From: Candidatus Latescibacterota bacterium
Lineage (GTDB): Bacteria; Latescibacterota; MWCZ01
Length of the DNA stretch: 59,294 bases
Assembly (NCBI GenBank): GCA_022706085.1
Contig: JAKJDF010000013.1
Span: 1 to 59,294, forward strand
Reading direction: 5' to 3'
The notes beneath the pieces are model-generated. The model did no database searches. It was not told where the DNA came from and saw only the letters and a program-made list of their open reading frames with translations. Position 1 is the stretch's first letter, and every line of letters starts with the position of its first letter. This document shows positions 17,886 to 26,414 of the stretch, piece after piece. Position numbers and translations under genes: made by a program.

Positions 17886-19667
17886 TCAGTTCTCCCCGCT
17901 GTGCAGGAGGTCGTTGAGGATTTCCATCTCCCGGCCGAGGCGCTGGATCTCCGTGGTGATTTCGATGGTCTCCCGGATGCCCTTTTCTACGCGGAGGCGC
18001 GCCCGCAGGGTGTCTATCTGCCGTTTGAGATAAGGCAGCTGGAGCGACGCGACAAGCTGGGTTACCGCCCGTCCGATTTCCCGTTCGTCGCAGTGCATCT
18101 GGGCGAGTTCGGCAACCGCGCCGGCCCAGCGGGAATCCTCGCGATTTTCGTCAAGGAGCGCCGCGGCCGACGGCAGCTCGCCGAGATCCTTCAGGCGGAT
18201 GAGCGACGTAGCGATTTCCTGCAGGAGCGGGTCGCTGAAGCGCTCCACGCCCATTTCCGCCACCTGCTGGCAGACCCCCGGCCGGTCCATCATCCACGCG
18301 ACAAGCTGCTTTTCACGGTGGGGCTGCGCCCAGCGCTTCTGCGGCGGCGCCGCTTCCTGTTCGCGGCGGGCGGTCTGCCTGCGGCGCCGCGCGATGGCGC
18401 GTTGGACCAGTGTCTCGTCCGTCACGCCCCACTGCGCAACCTGGCTGGCCATCATGCCGCGCAGCATCTCGTCGTCCACGCGGGCGATCACGTCCAGCAT
18501 GTCGCTGATGGCGCGGTTCCTTCCGGAAATCGTGGCGAGATTGTTCTGCCGGGCGAGGGTTTCCCACCGGAACTGCAGATACGGCATGCCGCGCTCGGCA
18601 ATGGAACGGAGTGCCTCCGGCCCTTCCGCGGCAACGAGGGTGTCCGGATCCTCTCCGCCGGGCAGAAGCGCCACGTGCCCCTCGATACCGGCTTCCAGCA
18701 GCACGTCACCCGCGCGCAAGGCGGCCCGAATGCCGGCTTCGTCACCGTCGAACAGGAGAATGATCCGGTCCGCGTACCGCCGCAGGATGGCGCCGTGTTC
18801 CCGCGTGAGCGCGGTTCCGCACGTGGCAACCACATTCCTGACGCCCGCCTGCATGAGCTGGAGGACGTCCATATAGCCTTCGACGATGAGGACGGAGTTC
18901 TCCTGCCGGATGGCGTCCCGCGCGTGATAGAGGCCGTAAAGGATGCGCCCTTTCTGGTAGACCGGGCTTTCCGAGGAGTTCAGGTATTTGGGCTCGCCGG
19001 CGGGGTCGAGCGTGCGCGCACCGAAGGCCACCGTACGGCCGCTGTCGTTGACAACCGGGAACATGACGCGCCCGCGAAACCGGTCGTAGAAGCGCCCCTG
19101 TTCGTTCTGAACAAGAAGTCCGGCGTTGGCGAGAACCTCGTACGACAGCCCCTTGGGCCGGGCGTAGGCCATGAATCCGTCCCACGCATCCGGGGCAAAG
19201 CCGAGTCCGAACGTGGCGATGGTCTCCTTCGTGAGCCCGCGCCGTTCAAGATACCGGCGGGCGGCTTCGCCTCTGGCGGGGTCGTTCAGCGCGGCGATGA
19301 AATACTCACGCGCGAGGGCATTCGCCCGGTAGTAGATGTCCCGCGCCTGTTCATTCGTGCGGGCACGGGCGCTTTGCCTGTCGGGAAGCGCAATTCCGGC
19401 CTTCGCGGCGAGGGTGCGCAGGGCTTCCGGGAAGCTGACCTTGTCGTGCTCCATCAGGAAGCTGAACACGTCCCCCCCCGCCCCGCAGCCAAAGCAGTGG
19501 TAGATCTGCCGCTCCGGGTTCACGTTGAACGACGGCGTCTTTTCCTGATGAAACGGGCAGCGGGCAACGAAATTGCGCCCCGCTTTTTTCAGGGGAATCC
19601 GCTCGCCGATCACCGTCACGATGTCCACGGCGGCGCGAATTCGCTCTTTGAGGTCGTCGTCAGGCAT
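17886..19667 (-). CDS. dnaG: DNA primase DnaG
   Basis: Complete 593-residue bacterial primase, which makes RNA primers at the replication fork. The N-terminal CHC2 zinc domain has C37, H40, C58 and C61 (CPFHQEK ... HCFGCG). The catalytic core and TOPRIM domain follow, with VLIVEGYMDVLQLMQAG and ILLFDGDEAG around residues 255-315. The C-terminal helicase-binding region ends in a coiled coil (EIQRLGREMEILNDLL). ATG at 19667 has CAGGAAC upstream, and family proteins begin at this point. The long open frame upstream is not coding. sigma-70 (rpoD) and rpsU, its common neighbours, are absent. Confidence 0.95.
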   Translation of the reverse strand: MPDDDLKERIRAAVDIVTVIGERIPLKKAGRNFVARCPFHQEKTPSFNVNPERQIYHCFGCGAGGDVFSFLMEHDKVSFPEALRTLAAKAGIALPDRQSARARTNEQARDIYYRANALAREYFIAALNDPARGEAARRYLERRGLTKETIATFGLGFAPDAWDGFMAYARPKGLSYEVLANAGLLVQNEQGRFYDRFRGRVMFPVVNDSGRTVAFGARTLDPAGEPKYLNSSESPVYQKGRILYGLYHARDAIRQENSVLIVEGYMDVLQLMQAGVRNVVATCGTALTREHGAILRRYADRIILLFDGDEAGIRAALRAGDVLLEAGIEGHVALLPGGEDPDTLVAAEGPEALRSIAERGMPYLQFRWETLARQNNLATISGRNRAISDMLDVIARVDDEMLRGMMASQVAQWGVTDETLVQRAIARRRRQTARREQEAAPPQKRWAQPHREKQLVAWMMDRPGVCQQVAEMGVERFSDPLLQEIATSLIRLKDLGELPSAAALLDENREDSRWAGAVAELAQMHCDEREIGRAVTQLVASLQLPYLKRQIDTLRARLRVEKGIRETIEITTEIQRLGREMEILNDLLHSGEN

Positions 19668-19850
19668 GATGTTCCTGTTCTGGTATTCCGGGTGATCAGG
19701 GGGACAGTTCCAAGAAATATAACGCGGCACAAAAGGCCGCCCTACCGCGCGGGCCGCCCGCCGCAAGCAATGACGGTGCCTTGCCACTTTGCGGCGCTGC
19801 GAGCACCTTTCTAGCGTTCCGTGACCTCTGCGTGTTGGAGATGGAAAGCC

Positions 19851-21935
19851 ATGGAAACCTGCACCCGTATGACGTTGTTCGATGCGCGCGACCACGAAGT
19901 CCGCTACGAGTCGGGGCGGCTCATCTACACCGAAGCACTCATCGAGGGCCGCTGGGCGGGGCGATGGTGGAACCCGCACGGACACGTCGAGTTCCCCGGC
20001 ATCGGCTCGCCTGAACCGGCGTTTGGCCTGGAGGCCGGCGGACAACCTCTTCGCGACGGGTGGAGCTTCCTCGCTGCGAACGAGGCAGCCGGAGATGATG
20101 GCGGCGTGCGGCACGTGGTCGTGGAACTGCTGCACGAACGCGCTTCCGTGGCAGTGCGTGTTCACACGCTGCTGGACGGTACGCCGGTGCTCTGCCGCTT
20201 CCTCGAAATCGAGAACCGTTCGGACCGGCCGCTGCCGCTGACGGCCGTGAACCCCTGGTGCGGAGAACTGTGGCGGCCGGATGGGTTCCTCGGGATGCAG
20301 GAATTCACGCTGGGGTATTTCACGCAGGCGGACTGGGCATGCGAGGGGTGGTTGGAGTGGCTGCGCCTGCCTGCGCCGCAACCGATGAACGACGGGCGCA
20401 CGCGCGTCCGTTCCGACCGCGGGCAGGGGCACGACTCACCGTTCTTCATCGTGCGGAACGACACGAAGGGCGAATACTTCATCGGCCACCTCGCGTGGTC
20501 CGCCAATTGGGAAATGGAGTTCGACCGCAGAACTGCGCCCGACGGCCGCAGCACCGCGCTTTGGTTCCGCATCGGCCCGTGGGCTTCGGTTGCGCGGCGC
20601 GTGCTGGCGCCGGGAGAGACGGTGACGACTCCCGCTGTGCACATGGGGCACGTGAGCGGCGACCTTGACGACGCCGTTCAGGCAATGCACGGGCATCTCC
20701 GCCGCTCAGTCCTGCCCGCGCCGAGGCCGGAACGTCGGCATCTGGTGCAGATGCTCGTCCCGTGCGATCAGGGCTATTACATGGCCGCGGAGTTCAACGA
20801 GGATGCGGTGCGCAGATCCATTGACGTCGCGGCGGAAATCGGGGCGGAGGTGTTCACGCTGGACGCCGGCTGGTGGGACATCACCTGCGACTGGTATCCC
20901 TCAAAAACGCGGTTCCCCCGCGGACTGGAACCGGTCCGCGAGTACGTGCACGAGCGCGGGATGCTGTTCGGGCTCTATATCGAGTCCGAGGGGGGCCGCG
21001 GCCCGATCGAACGGAGCTGGGTCGGCAGAACGCACCCGGAGTGGCTCGGCCCGAGGAATATCGTGAACCTGTCGAAGCCGGATGCCGCCGCGTGGGTGGA
21101 GAGCGAGATTCGCCGCGTGATCGAGGAATACCGGCCCGACCTCTGCCGCCTCGATTTCAATCCCCAGTTCACCGGCGAGGGCATGCGCACCGAGCGTGAG
21201 GGATTCAGCGAGGACGACTACCTGCGCTACTACGCGGCGTTCGACGGCATCTACAACAGGCTTCGGCACGATTATCCGGATCTGATTCTCCAACAGTGCG
21301 CGGCGGGCGGCGCGCGAAACGACCTCGGCACCGCGCGGCATTTCCACGAGACGTATCTCACCGACGGCCTCTGGATGCCGCATGTGTTGCGCGTGTACGC
21401 CGGGCAGACGCTTGCGCTGCCGCCGGAAGCGCTTGTAATCGCCCTCGGCGCGCCCGGCTGGAAGGGGCCGCTGGACACGTACCTGCGGGCAACCTTCTCC
21501 CTTTCGACGCCGCTTATCGCGTTCGGCCCGGCGCCGTCCGTTGCGGAGATCAACCCGGAGGCGCGCGCAGCATTCGCGCGGTACAAGCGTATCTACCGGG
21601 AGTTCATCCGCCCCCTGCTGCCGACGTGCCGGATGTACCACCACGCGCCGGTATCCGCCCACGGTGGCGTCACCTCGGGCGGGTGGTTCGCGGTGGAGTT
21701 CGCCGCGCCGGATGGATCACGCGGGTGGGCAACAGTGATCCGGACCGGCGCGGGCCCCTCGGATGCGTACCATTTCGTTTCGCGCGGGCTTGACGCCGGG
21801 CGCACGTACCGCGTCACGTTTGACAACGCGGACGCGACCGCAACGGTGGATGGCCTGAGCCTGATGCGGGATGGTCTGCGCATCCGCCTCGAGTCGGCTC
21901 TGATGTCGGACCTGCTGTTGTTTGAGGCGGGGTGA
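19851..21935 (+). CDS. GH36-like alpha-galactosidase
   Basis: Predicted 694-residue glycoside hydrolase of the GH36/melibiase type. It has an N-terminal beta-sandwich (about 1-300) and a TIM barrel with EVFTLDAGWWDITCDWYPS near 330. The nucleophile-region LCRLDFNPQF is near 425, and the segment CAAGGARNDLG ... YLTDGLWM near 480-510 would carry the acid/base Asp. A short C-terminal beta domain follows. No signal peptide is visible, so it should be cytoplasmic. ATG at 19851 (GGAAAG upstream) is chosen over 19821. Substrate is inferred from the family only; some GH36 members act on other alpha-linked sugars. Confidence 0.85.
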   Translation: METCTRMTLFDARDHEVRYESGRLIYTEALIEGRWAGRWWNPHGHVEFPGIGSPEPAFGLEAGGQPLRDGWSFLAANEAAGDDGGVRHVVVELLHERASVAVRVHTLLDGTPVLCRFLEIENRSDRPLPLTAVNPWCGELWRPDGFLGMQEFTLGYFTQADWACEGWLEWLRLPAPQPMNDGRTRVRSDRGQGHDSPFFIVRNDTKGEYFIGHLAWSANWEMEFDRRTAPDGRSTALWFRIGPWASVARRVLAPGETVTTPAVHMGHVSGDLDDAVQAMHGHLRRSVLPAPRPERRHLVQMLVPCDQGYYMAAEFNEDAVRRSIDVAAEIGAEVFTLDAGWWDITCDWYPSKTRFPRGLEPVREYVHERGMLFGLYIESEGGRGPIERSWVGRTHPEWLGPRNIVNLSKPDAAAWVESEIRRVIEEYRPDLCRLDFNPQFTGEGMRTEREGFSEDDYLRYYAAFDGIYNRLRHDYPDLILQQCAAGGARNDLGTARHFHETYLTDGLWMPHVLRVYAGQTLALPPEALVIALGAPGWKGPLDTYLRATFSLSTPLIAFGPAPSVAEINPEARAAFARYKRIYREFIRPLLPTCRMYHHAPVSAHGGVTSGGWFAVEFAAPDGSRGWATVIRTGAGPSDAYHFVSRGLDAGRTYRVTFDNADATATVDGLSLMRDGLRIRLESALMSDLLLFEAG

Positions 21936-22068
21936 TGGGAACTCAGACGCTTGGAAACCCTTTCATGCTCGTTCTCTCGTGCACTTGGAGGAATCGCTGG
22001 CACCTGCGGAACTGCGATGCGTATATTTTTCAAAGTGCCCCAAATAGCGAAACCTGTGGAGGTCATCT

Positions 22069-22272
22069 ATGGCAACGAAGTCTCATCATGTGGTTCCGAG
22101 TCCGCAAGGTGGCTGGAGCGTAGTAAAAGCCGGGGCGGCGCGCGCGTCGAAGCGGTTTGAAACGCAAGCTGCAGCTGTTGATTGGGCACGCGAGCTCAGC
22201 AAGAAGCAGGGGTCTACTCTATTTGTCCACAGACGAGACGGAACGATTGCGCGGAAAGACTCAGGTGTCTAA
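22069..22272 (+). CDS. DUF2188 domain protein
   Basis: A 67-residue DUF2188 protein: HHVVPSPQGGWSVVKAGAARAS at the start and TLFVHRRDGTIARKDS at the end are the family signature. The function of DUF2188 is unknown. An excellent site GGAGGT lies 5 bases before the ATG at 22069. A TATATT box near 22022-22027 could be part of a promoter. The stop overlaps the start of the next gene by 8 bp, so the two proteins are made together. GC content is lower than in the flanking glycosidase genes. Confidence 0.82.
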   Translation: MATKSHHVVPSPQGGWSVVKAGAARASKRFETQAAAVDWARELSKKQGSTLFVHRRDGTIARKDSGV

Positions 22273-22945
22273 GCGCACATCGACGGTACCTCGACGTCAA
22301 CTCAGGAGTCAAGCGTTCGAAAGGAACGTGTTCATCAACTGCCCTTTCGACGAGGACTATTTCCCTTTACTTCGTCCATTGCTTTTCACCGTCATCTTTT
22401 CCGGTTTCATTCCTCGAATCGCATCCGAACGTTTTGATTCCTTTGAAAACCGCCTGAACAAGATTGGAGCCCTCATCCGGGAGTCGAGATACAGTATTCA
22501 TGACCTGTCGCGCATCAAAGCCAAGGAAGCGGGCGAATTCGCCAGGATGAACATGCCGTTCGAACTCGGGATGGACTTGGGGGCACGTCTGTTTGGTTCC
22601 CGTTCGCTGAATAGCAAGAAATGCTTGATCTTGGAGTCAAGCCGTTACGATTTCATGAAGGCTTTGTCCGATCTTTCCGGCGTTGACATCAAAAGCCACC
22701 GAAATGAGCCCGAGGATGTTGTTCGCGCGGTGAGGGATTGGCTCGTGGAAACGGCTGGGCTACATCACGCACCGCCACCGACTGCAATTTGGTACACGTT
22801 CGCAGCCACTTTCACCACAGACTTCTACAACGACCGGCAGTCGAAAGGGTTCACGGAGAAGGATCTGGACATGATGCCGGTGCCGGAGTACATAGACTTC
22901 ATTCGTGATTGGGTGGCGCAGAAATCCATCGGGGCGGAAGTCTAG
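22265..22945 (+). CDS. FINCPFD-motif protein, TIR/nucleoside-hydrolase-like
   Basis: A 226-residue protein of a conserved, uncharacterised family marked by NVFINCPFDEDYFPLL (about 22-37). GFIPRIASE, RESRYSIHDLSR, MPFELGMDLGARLFG (about 100-114) and KKCLILESSRYDF follow. The order beta strand - acidic loop - I/V-x-DLS - (N)MPFELG resembles TIR and nucleoside 2-deoxyribosyltransferase folds. In those folds the Glu of ELG is catalytic; this is inference. The start is GTG at 22265 with GGAAAG upstream, inside the DUF2188 stop region. Composition near 50% GC is visibly lower than its surroundings, suggesting transfer. Confidence 0.75.
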   Translation: MSKRTSTVPRRQLRSQAFERNVFINCPFDEDYFPLLRPLLFTVIFSGFIPRIASERFDSFENRLNKIGALIRESRYSIHDLSRIKAKEAGEFARMNMPFELGMDLGARLFGSRSLNSKKCLILESSRYDFMKALSDLSGVDIKSHRNEPEDVVRAVRDWLVETAGLHHAPPPTAIWYTFAATFTTDFYNDRQSKGFTEKDLDMMPVPEYIDFIRDWVAQKSIGAEV

Positions 22946-23030
22946 GAATCTCCGAACGAAGGCCCGCCAATCTCCCCTTGCTACTTCCCATTCTTCGTTC
23001 CACCCACCCAACCCATGCAGGAGCATTCCC

Positions 23031-24116
23031 ATGTCGGAATTCGCATCATTCAACATCCGGGATTTCGGCGCGGTCGGTGACGGCCGGCGCGATGACACCG
23101 CCGCCATTCAGAAGGCCCTCGACAAAGCCGCCACGACGTGCGCCAGCGTATTCGTTCCCGACGGCGTATTCCTTTCCTCCACCCTCAAAATCCCTCCCCA
23201 CGTGGGGCTTATCGGCAACCCGACGTGGAGCTTCCGGCACGATGGCGGCTCCATCATCCGGCTCGGCGACCCTTCCGCAAAATGCCTCATTGATCTCACC
23301 GGTGCCATCGGCGCGACGCTGAACGGGCTCTGCCTTGACGGCGCGAGCCTTGGAGACGGCATCCATGGGATTTTCGTGGACAAAAAGGACTCCGGCGATC
23401 AGGAGGACACGCCGCGCATCGAACGCTGCCGGGTGAACCACTTCACCGGCGACGGTGTGCGGCTTAACCATATCTGGTGCTTCAGCATCCGCAGTTGCAT
23501 GTTCAGCCACAACAAGGGGGACGGGCTCTCCGTGCGCGGGTGGGACGGCTTCATCATGGACAACTGGTTCTCCGGCAACGGCGGGGCGGGGTATGCCGCG
23601 CGCCAGGACAACGCCTCCATGACCATAACCGGCAACCGCATCGAGTGGAACGCAGGCGGCGGCATCGTGATCCATGGCGGCAGCCACTACAACATCACGG
23701 GGAACTACATTGACCGGTCAGGCGGCGCCGGCATCACCCTCATGCCGCGCGGCGGGCGCCCGGCACATGTCATCACGATCACCGGCAACGTGATCTTCCG
23801 GAGCGGCGCGCCCATGTGGCGCAAGCTGGAGGATCTGGAGAGCACGCACCTGCGCTTCGAGGGAGTGCGCGGGCTTGTCTGCACCGGCAACGCCATGCGT
23901 GTCTGGCGCAACGACGGCGACTCCGGCGGGGAGTTCTCGCCGAACTACGGCATCGTATTCAAGGGGCTGGTGAACAGCGTCATCAAGGACAACACGCTCG
24001 ATTACGGCGCGATGAAGGAGTTGCTCGTGGACCTGGGCGGCCACGACGACGCGAGCGTCGTGAAGGACAATCTTGGCTGCCTGTTTGTGGATAACCACTG
24101 GAAGGACTGGGATTAG
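23031..24116 (+). CDS. Right-handed beta-helix (pectate lyase 3-type) protein
   Basis: Predicted 361-residue parallel beta-helix protein. It opens with the Pectate_lyase_3 signature NIRDFGAVGDGRRDDTAAIQKAL (residues 7-29). Repeated helix coils follow, such as GFIMDNWFSGNGGAGYAARQ, MTITGNRIEWNAGGGIVIHG, YNITGNYIDRSGGAGI and ITITGNVIF. Such proteins include pectate lyases, rhamnogalacturonases and phage-type depolymerases; the reaction here is unknown. No signal peptide is seen. ATG at 23031 has AGGAG upstream. Its last 14 codons and stop lie in a 45-bp sequence that is repeated at 24919-24963. Confidence 0.82.
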   Translation: MSEFASFNIRDFGAVGDGRRDDTAAIQKALDKAATTCASVFVPDGVFLSSTLKIPPHVGLIGNPTWSFRHDGGSIIRLGDPSAKCLIDLTGAIGATLNGLCLDGASLGDGIHGIFVDKKDSGDQEDTPRIERCRVNHFTGDGVRLNHIWCFSIRSCMFSHNKGDGLSVRGWDGFIMDNWFSGNGGAGYAARQDNASMTITGNRIEWNAGGGIVIHGGSHYNITGNYIDRSGGAGITLMPRGGRPAHVITITGNVIFRSGAPMWRKLEDLESTHLRFEGVRGLVCTGNAMRVWRNDGDSGGEFSPNYGIVFKGLVNSVIKDNTLDYGAMKELLVDLGGHDDASVVKDNLGCLFVDNHWKDWD

Positions 24117-24119
24117 GCG
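24075..24119 (+). repeat. 45-bp direct repeat, left copy (gene 3' end)
   Basis: Begins ggctgcctgtttgtggataa and ends gggattaggcg. It covers the final codons and stop (GCLFVDNHWKDWD) of the beta-helix gene and also supplies the stop codon of the convergent HEPN gene. It differs from the right copy (24919-24963) at one base (c/g at position 32). Confidence 0.92.
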
Positions 24120-24499
24120 AGGCCGGCCAGAAGCAACGTCAACCGGTCTCTCAGGCGCGAGCAGATGGCGAGGGCTTCTTTAGCTTCCTTCTTGTCTGCG
24201 GATTCGCCGGGGTAACGAAATGCCACTGAAGCCCTTGCCAAATAGCGCAGATCGATCAGTTCGACCTCCCATCTGGTGTGTGTCTGTTTCAGAAGGCGAC
24301 TGAGTTCTTCGAGGTCGTGGGTCTTCGGTGGCACCACCCCGGACGAAATCAGAGCCGCTTTCATCAGCTTCTCGACGCATTGCTGCGCGTGGAAACAGAC
24401 GGCATCGAAATTAGGGTTTTGCCGCGCGCGGCACTCGCGGCTTGCGGTGCTGTAATCGGCTTCGGCTTTTTTCACCCATTCTCTGACAATTTCGTTCAT
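24113..24499 (-). CDS. HEPN domain protein
   Basis: A 128-residue HEPN protein. Diagnostic segments are REWVKKAEADYSTAS at the start, VCFHAQQCVEKLMKAALIS (about 34-52), KTHDLEELSRLL (about 59-70) and a C-terminal helix with RYPGESADKKEA. HEPN proteins paired with nucleotidyltransferases are toxin-antitoxin or RNase modules. This subtype lacks an obvious Rx4-6H motif, so nuclease activity is uncertain. It overlaps the nucleotidyltransferase gene by about 90 bp. Its stop codon lies inside the left 45-bp repeat, opposite the stop of the beta-helix gene. Confidence 0.82.
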   Translation of the reverse strand: MNEIVREWVKKAEADYSTASRECRARQNPNFDAVCFHAQQCVEKLMKAALISSGVVPPKTHDLEELSRLLKQTHTRWEVELIDLRYLARASVAFRYPGESADKKEAKEALAICSRLRDRLTLLLAGLA

Positions 24500-24800
24500 A
24501 CAGAACCTCGCCCCTGTCCAGCGCCTCGCGAATCAACGGATCGCCCTGTTCGTACCGGCGCTGGGTGTCGTCCGGCCGCCTTGCGAGCAGGTCTACGCTG
24601 AACGGCGGATTCACGGCATTCAGTATTTCAAGGGACTTTCTAAGATTGCGGCCCTCAAATGGCAAAAGAACCAGCAGATCCACGTCAGAATGCGGCCCCG
24701 GCACGCCATATGCATACGAGCCGAACAGGATCACGCGCTCCGGTTGAAACACCTCACCTATCCGGTCCACCAGTGCCCGTATTTCCCGTTTCGAGACCAT
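24411..24800 (-). CDS. Minimal nucleotidyltransferase (MNT)
   Basis: A 129-residue nucleotidyltransferase with the core motif ILFGSYAYGVPGPHSDVDLLV. GS lies at residues 27-28 and the catalytic aspartates at 39 and 41. It pairs with the HEPN gene it overlaps. The ATG at 24800 is chosen because the family starts MVSKREIRALVDRI; an ATG at 24848 would add 16 residues. The C-terminal 30 residues are read through the HEPN start region and are poorly conserved. With the HEPN gene it forms a unit of about 690 bp enclosed by 45-bp direct repeats. Confidence 0.82.
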   Translation of the reverse strand: MVSKREIRALVDRIGEVFQPERVILFGSYAYGVPGPHSDVDLLVLLPFEGRNLRKSLEILNAVNPPFSVDLLARRPDDTQRRYEQGDPLIREALDRGEVLYERNCQRMGEKSRSRLQHRKPRVPRAAKP

Positions 24801-24918
24801 TCCGCGTTCTCTTGCCACCGATTTCCCCACCGAGAGCGTCAGGTTCATGGTAACCGATTTGGCACGCGCGGTCAATCCTTTTTCTAAAAGACGGATCGGC
24901 CGGTCGCACGGTGTTCCC

Positions 24919-24963
24919 GGCTGCCTGTTTGTGGATAACCACTGGAAGGAGTGGGATTAGGCG
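24919..24963 (+). repeat. 45-bp direct repeat, right copy
   Basis: Second copy of the 3' end of the beta-helix gene (would read GCLFVDNHWKEWD then stop), 844 bp after the first. A hairpin with a T run follows 32 bp later, consistent with this being the original gene end. Confidence 0.92.
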
Positions 24964-24994
24964 GGACGCCGCACGGCGGTTTGGGGACAGACCT

Positions 24995-25036
24995 CCCTAC
25001 CCCCGAAATTCTGGCGTCTGCCGGGGTAGGGTTTTT
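24995..25036 (+). terminator. Rho-independent terminator
   Basis: Stem ccctacccc (24995-25003) / ggggtaggg (25023-25031) with a 19-base loop followed by TTTTT (25032-25036). It lies just after the right 45-bp repeat and probably served the beta-helix gene. A gcgaccccccgtggtcgc hairpin (about 25041-25058) follows. The rest of the gap to 25206 shows nothing further. Confidence 0.72.
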
Positions 25037-25206
25037 GTAGCGGCGACCCCCCGTGGTCGCCCGTTTTCGTGTGCGTCGGATTGCGGGCGGGCTACACCGA
25101 CGTGATGGCACGGAACGTCTCGCAAACGACAGGTAGCGCCGCGGCGGCCTCGGCGATGCCGCCCTACCCCGCCGAAACTCGCTCTGGACAGCGGGAAAGG
25201 CAACCC

Positions 25207-26373
25207 ATGCGCTTCGAACTCAACATAGACTACCCCGTCGAAAAGATGGAGCAGAACCGCCGCCGGATGGAGGCGCGGCCACAGTTCGCTTACGTTGACC
25301 GCGTGCCCGTCGGCTTCTGCCTCGTGCCGCGGTACTTCGCCCCGATCTTCGGAGTGCCCTACCGGGAGCTTTTCCGGGACGCCGAGACGCAGTTCTACTG
25401 GCACCTCCAGTTCGCCAAATACCGCATTGAGCACATCCCCGAGGACTCCTTCTGCACCGGCCCGGCCATCGGCGTCGCCCCGTATTTCGACAACGTGATC
25501 GAATCAAGCGCATTCGGCGCGGAGATCATCTATCCCGAAAACGAGACCATCTTCTCCCGCCCGACGATCCACACGGTGGACGAGATGGATCGCTTCGTGC
25601 CGCCCGAACCCGACGCCGGGCTCTGGGGCACCGTCTGCCGCTGGCGCGAAGAGATGCTCGAGCTGGCGAAACAAACCCGCGTCACGTTCAACGGCGTCGA
25701 GGGGCGGGTCAACGTCGGCGGGCTCGGGCTGAGTGGTATCGGGCCGCACATGATCGCCATTGATCTCGTGGGCGAGAGCTTCTACGCGTGGATGCTCGAA
25801 TGTCCCGAACGTTGCCATGCGTTCATGCGGAAGATCGTAGCGGGCATGATCCGCGCGCAGAGGCGGTTCGAGCAGCTTGACCCGTGGAAGCGGGGCGGGA
25901 CGGGGCTGGCGGAGGACTCCGCGCAGGTGATGTCGCCCGCGCTGTTCCGCGAGTTCGTCGTGCCGTACGACGACATGATCTACAACGCCGTGAACCCCGC
26001 GCCCGGAGCGTTCCGCGGCATGCACATGTGCGGCCAGAGCGCGCACCTGCACGAGGCGCTGGTGAACGACCTCCGCATCACTTCATTCGACCTGTTCGGC
26101 TACCCGGTTGCGCCGGAGGTTGCGGCGCGGAACCTCGGCGGGAAGGTGTTGCTGACGGGGAACATCAACCCGATGCTCATGCGCAACGGCACGCGGGAGG
26201 AGGTGCACGCCGCCGCGCGGGAGGCGCTGGAGCACTTGGCTCCCTGCGGCGGGTTCATGCTGGCCGACGGCGCGAACGTCTGCCCCGGGACACCGTTGGA
26301 GAACCTTGCGGAACTCACCGCCGCTGCGGAAGAATTCGGGTTGCCAGAAACGCCCGGACGGCCGCGGGAGTAA
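25207..26373 (+). CDS. Uroporphyrinogen decarboxylase (URO-D) family protein
   Basis: Predicted 388-residue member of the URO-D superfamily. The group also holds corrinoid- and cobalamin-dependent methyltransferases, and most non-heme members in glycan-rich genomes are thought to be methyltransferase-like. The barrel shows FCLVPRYFAPIFGVPYREL near 37, GPHMIAIDLVGE near 178, the MSPALFREFVVPYDDMIYN helix near 240, and GMHMCGQSAHL near 270. VLLTGNINPMLM and FMLADGANVCPGTPLENL lie near the end. The substrate is unknown. ATG at 25207 has GGGAAAGG upstream. It converges with the GH32-like gene. Confidence 0.78.
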   Translation: MRFELNIDYPVEKMEQNRRRMEARPQFAYVDRVPVGFCLVPRYFAPIFGVPYRELFRDAETQFYWHLQFAKYRIEHIPEDSFCTGPAIGVAPYFDNVIESSAFGAEIIYPENETIFSRPTIHTVDEMDRFVPPEPDAGLWGTVCRWREEMLELAKQTRVTFNGVEGRVNVGGLGLSGIGPHMIAIDLVGESFYAWMLECPERCHAFMRKIVAGMIRAQRRFEQLDPWKRGGTGLAEDSAQVMSPALFREFVVPYDDMIYNAVNPAPGAFRGMHMCGQSAHLHEALVNDLRITSFDLFGYPVAPEVAARNLGGKVLLTGNINPMLMRNGTREEVHAAAREALEHLAPCGGFMLADGANVCPGTPLENLAELTAAAEEFGLPETPGRPRE

Positions 26374-26414
26374 GCCTGCGCCGGATCACCACGGCGGGTT
26401 GAGGACAAGCCGCC

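Noticed and set aside
17901-19814. Open frame of 637 codons on the plus strand
   Set aside because: Lies opposite dnaG; no family features, composition typical of an antisense shadow.
21932-22123. 63-codon frame before the DUF2188 gene
   Set aside because: Overlaps the DUF2188 start in another frame and has no ribosome site or family features.
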